Shown here in pieces: positions 63,399-64,000 of a DNA stretch of 64,000 nucleotides. A program made the translations under genes and the position numbers. Below the pieces are notes generated by a model. That model was not told the origin of the DNA. It made no database searches and worked only from the letters and a program-made list of their open reading frames with translations. This stretch comes from Diphasiastrum complanatum (taxonomy: Eukaryota > Streptophyta > Lycopodiopsida > Lycopodiales > Lycopodiaceae), in contig CM055098.1 of assembly GCA_029204225.1 (NCBI GenBank), positions 23,687,367-23,751,366 on the forward strand, given 5' to 3'. Position 1 is the stretch's first letter. Every line of letters begins with the position of its first letter.

Positions 63399-64000
63399 AA
63401 CATTCAAGAAAGGTGGAGCTGCAAGAGCTAAGAAGCTATTGGAACTTATCACAGTGACCTGTGCGGCCCAATGAAGACCATGTCATTGGGAGAAGCATAT
63501 TATTTTATGACTTTCATAGATGATTACTCTAGGAGGACATGGATTTATTTTTTGAAGAAGAAATCTGACGCTTTTGCTCGCTTCAAGGAGTTCAAGGCTT
63601 TGGTAGAGAACCAACTGGATGCACGCATCAAAGTGCTAAGATCTGATAGAGGGGGCGAATACAAATCTGATGATTTTTGAGGACTTTTGCAAGGAACACG
63701 ACATCAAAAGACAATTCACATAGTCACACACGCCGCATAGTAATGGTGTAGCTGAAAGGAAAAATAGAACTATTATGGAGAGTGCTCGTTCCATGATAAA
63801 GCAAATGGGCTTGACTGATTCACTTTGGTCGGAAGCGTGCAGTGCGGCAACGTTCTTGCAAAACAAGAGTCCTACAGTTGTGGTTCCAAATGTGACTCCT
63901 GAAGAAGCATTTACAAGAATAAAGCCAAAAATCGACAAGTTTCGTGTCATTGGATGTAAGGCCTATGTACATGTGCCAAAGGAGGAGTGAAATAAACTTG
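63399..64000 (+). pseudogene. Copia element B integrase, continues past the window
   Basis: Resumes directly after the LTR with [15 protein letters not shown], then [38 protein letters not shown] (catalytic Asp residues visible), GVAERKNRTIMESARSMIK and WSEACSAATFLQNKS. A frame change follows DDF near 63675, and TGA near 63988. Joined to 52707 it restores a normal KHHRETF-KKGG boundary. Confidence 0.9.

Larger units (their letters stand above)
52703..63403 (+). mobile_element. Large Gypsy element with extra 3' frames (Tat/Athila-like layout)
   Basis: Near-identical LTRs at 52708-53524 and 62584-63398 (both from TGTTGGGG to CGACCCTACA). Flanks are GACAT and AACAT, a 5-bp target duplication with one change. 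A primer site TGGTGCTGTTGCCGGGGA (53526-53543) resembles the tRNA-Asp complement. Order: leader with complementary motifs, gag with four zinc knuckles, protease, reverse transcriptase, RNase H, integrase, then two more reading frames. Extra frames after integrase and a tRNA-Asp primer are known for Tat-lineage elements. Confidence 0.9.

Overview
This is nuclear DNA from a land plant with a large, transposon-filled genome. The only clear host gene is the 3' end of an axonemal (inner-arm type) dynein heavy chain on the + strand. Flowering plants have lost flagella and these dyneins, so the source should be a lineage with swimming sperm: fern, lycophyte, bryophyte, cycad or Ginkgo. The long introns, abundant Copia and Gypsy elements and many (TC)n tracts fit a homosporous fern best. 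The lineage is inferred; the dynein identity is read directly from the sequence.

Region 1 (1-23.7 kb): nine dynein exons (110-226, 1148-1231, 1363-1446, 2346-2933, 8350-8463, 8641-8815, 22220-22551, 22829-23206, 23351-23689) join in frame to give 736 residues, from the end of the AAA5/AAA6 region to the natural C-terminus and stop. Two of the eight introns start with GC instead of GT. Intron 6 (13.4 kb) holds a LINE of about 9.7 kb. A chromodomain Gypsy element with a perfect 5-bp target duplication (CACGG) is nested inside it, followed by a Copia fragment with its 5' LTR. The LINE, and a 5'-truncated relative in intron 1, are bounded by (TC)n on both sides, which suggests a LINE family that inserts into (TC)n microsatellites.

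Region 2 (23.7-26.2 kb): gene-free flank with dense (TC)n, (CG)n and (TA)n tracts and a Copia RNase H remnant.

Region 3 (26.25-36.56 kb): a gag-only LTR element (TSD AAAAC) with a tRNA-Asp-type primer site and a G-poor leader of about 3.3 kb carrying short tandem repeats. A Copia element lies in its 3' LTR. An unrecognised 234-residue reading frame follows at 36.7 kb.

Region 4 (37.7-52.7 kb): a patchwork of broken Copia elements on both strands, a Gypsy protease fragment, a probable solo LTR and an in-frame tandem repeat of about 83 bp.

Region 5 (52.7-64 kb): a Gypsy element of 10.7 kb with two near-identical LTRs and a tRNA-Asp-type primer site, nested in the integrase of a Copia element that continues past the window end. 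It has a four-knuckle gag, a decayed pol, and two extra reading frames before its 3' LTR, the last of 317 residues and open. Short complementary motifs (TGCGAGAG / CTCTCGCA) recur both ahead of gag and ahead of the extra frames.

No tRNA, rRNA, CRISPR or bacterial-type operon was seen. Apart from the dynein gene, nearly all recognisable coding sequence is retrotransposon derived and mostly broken.
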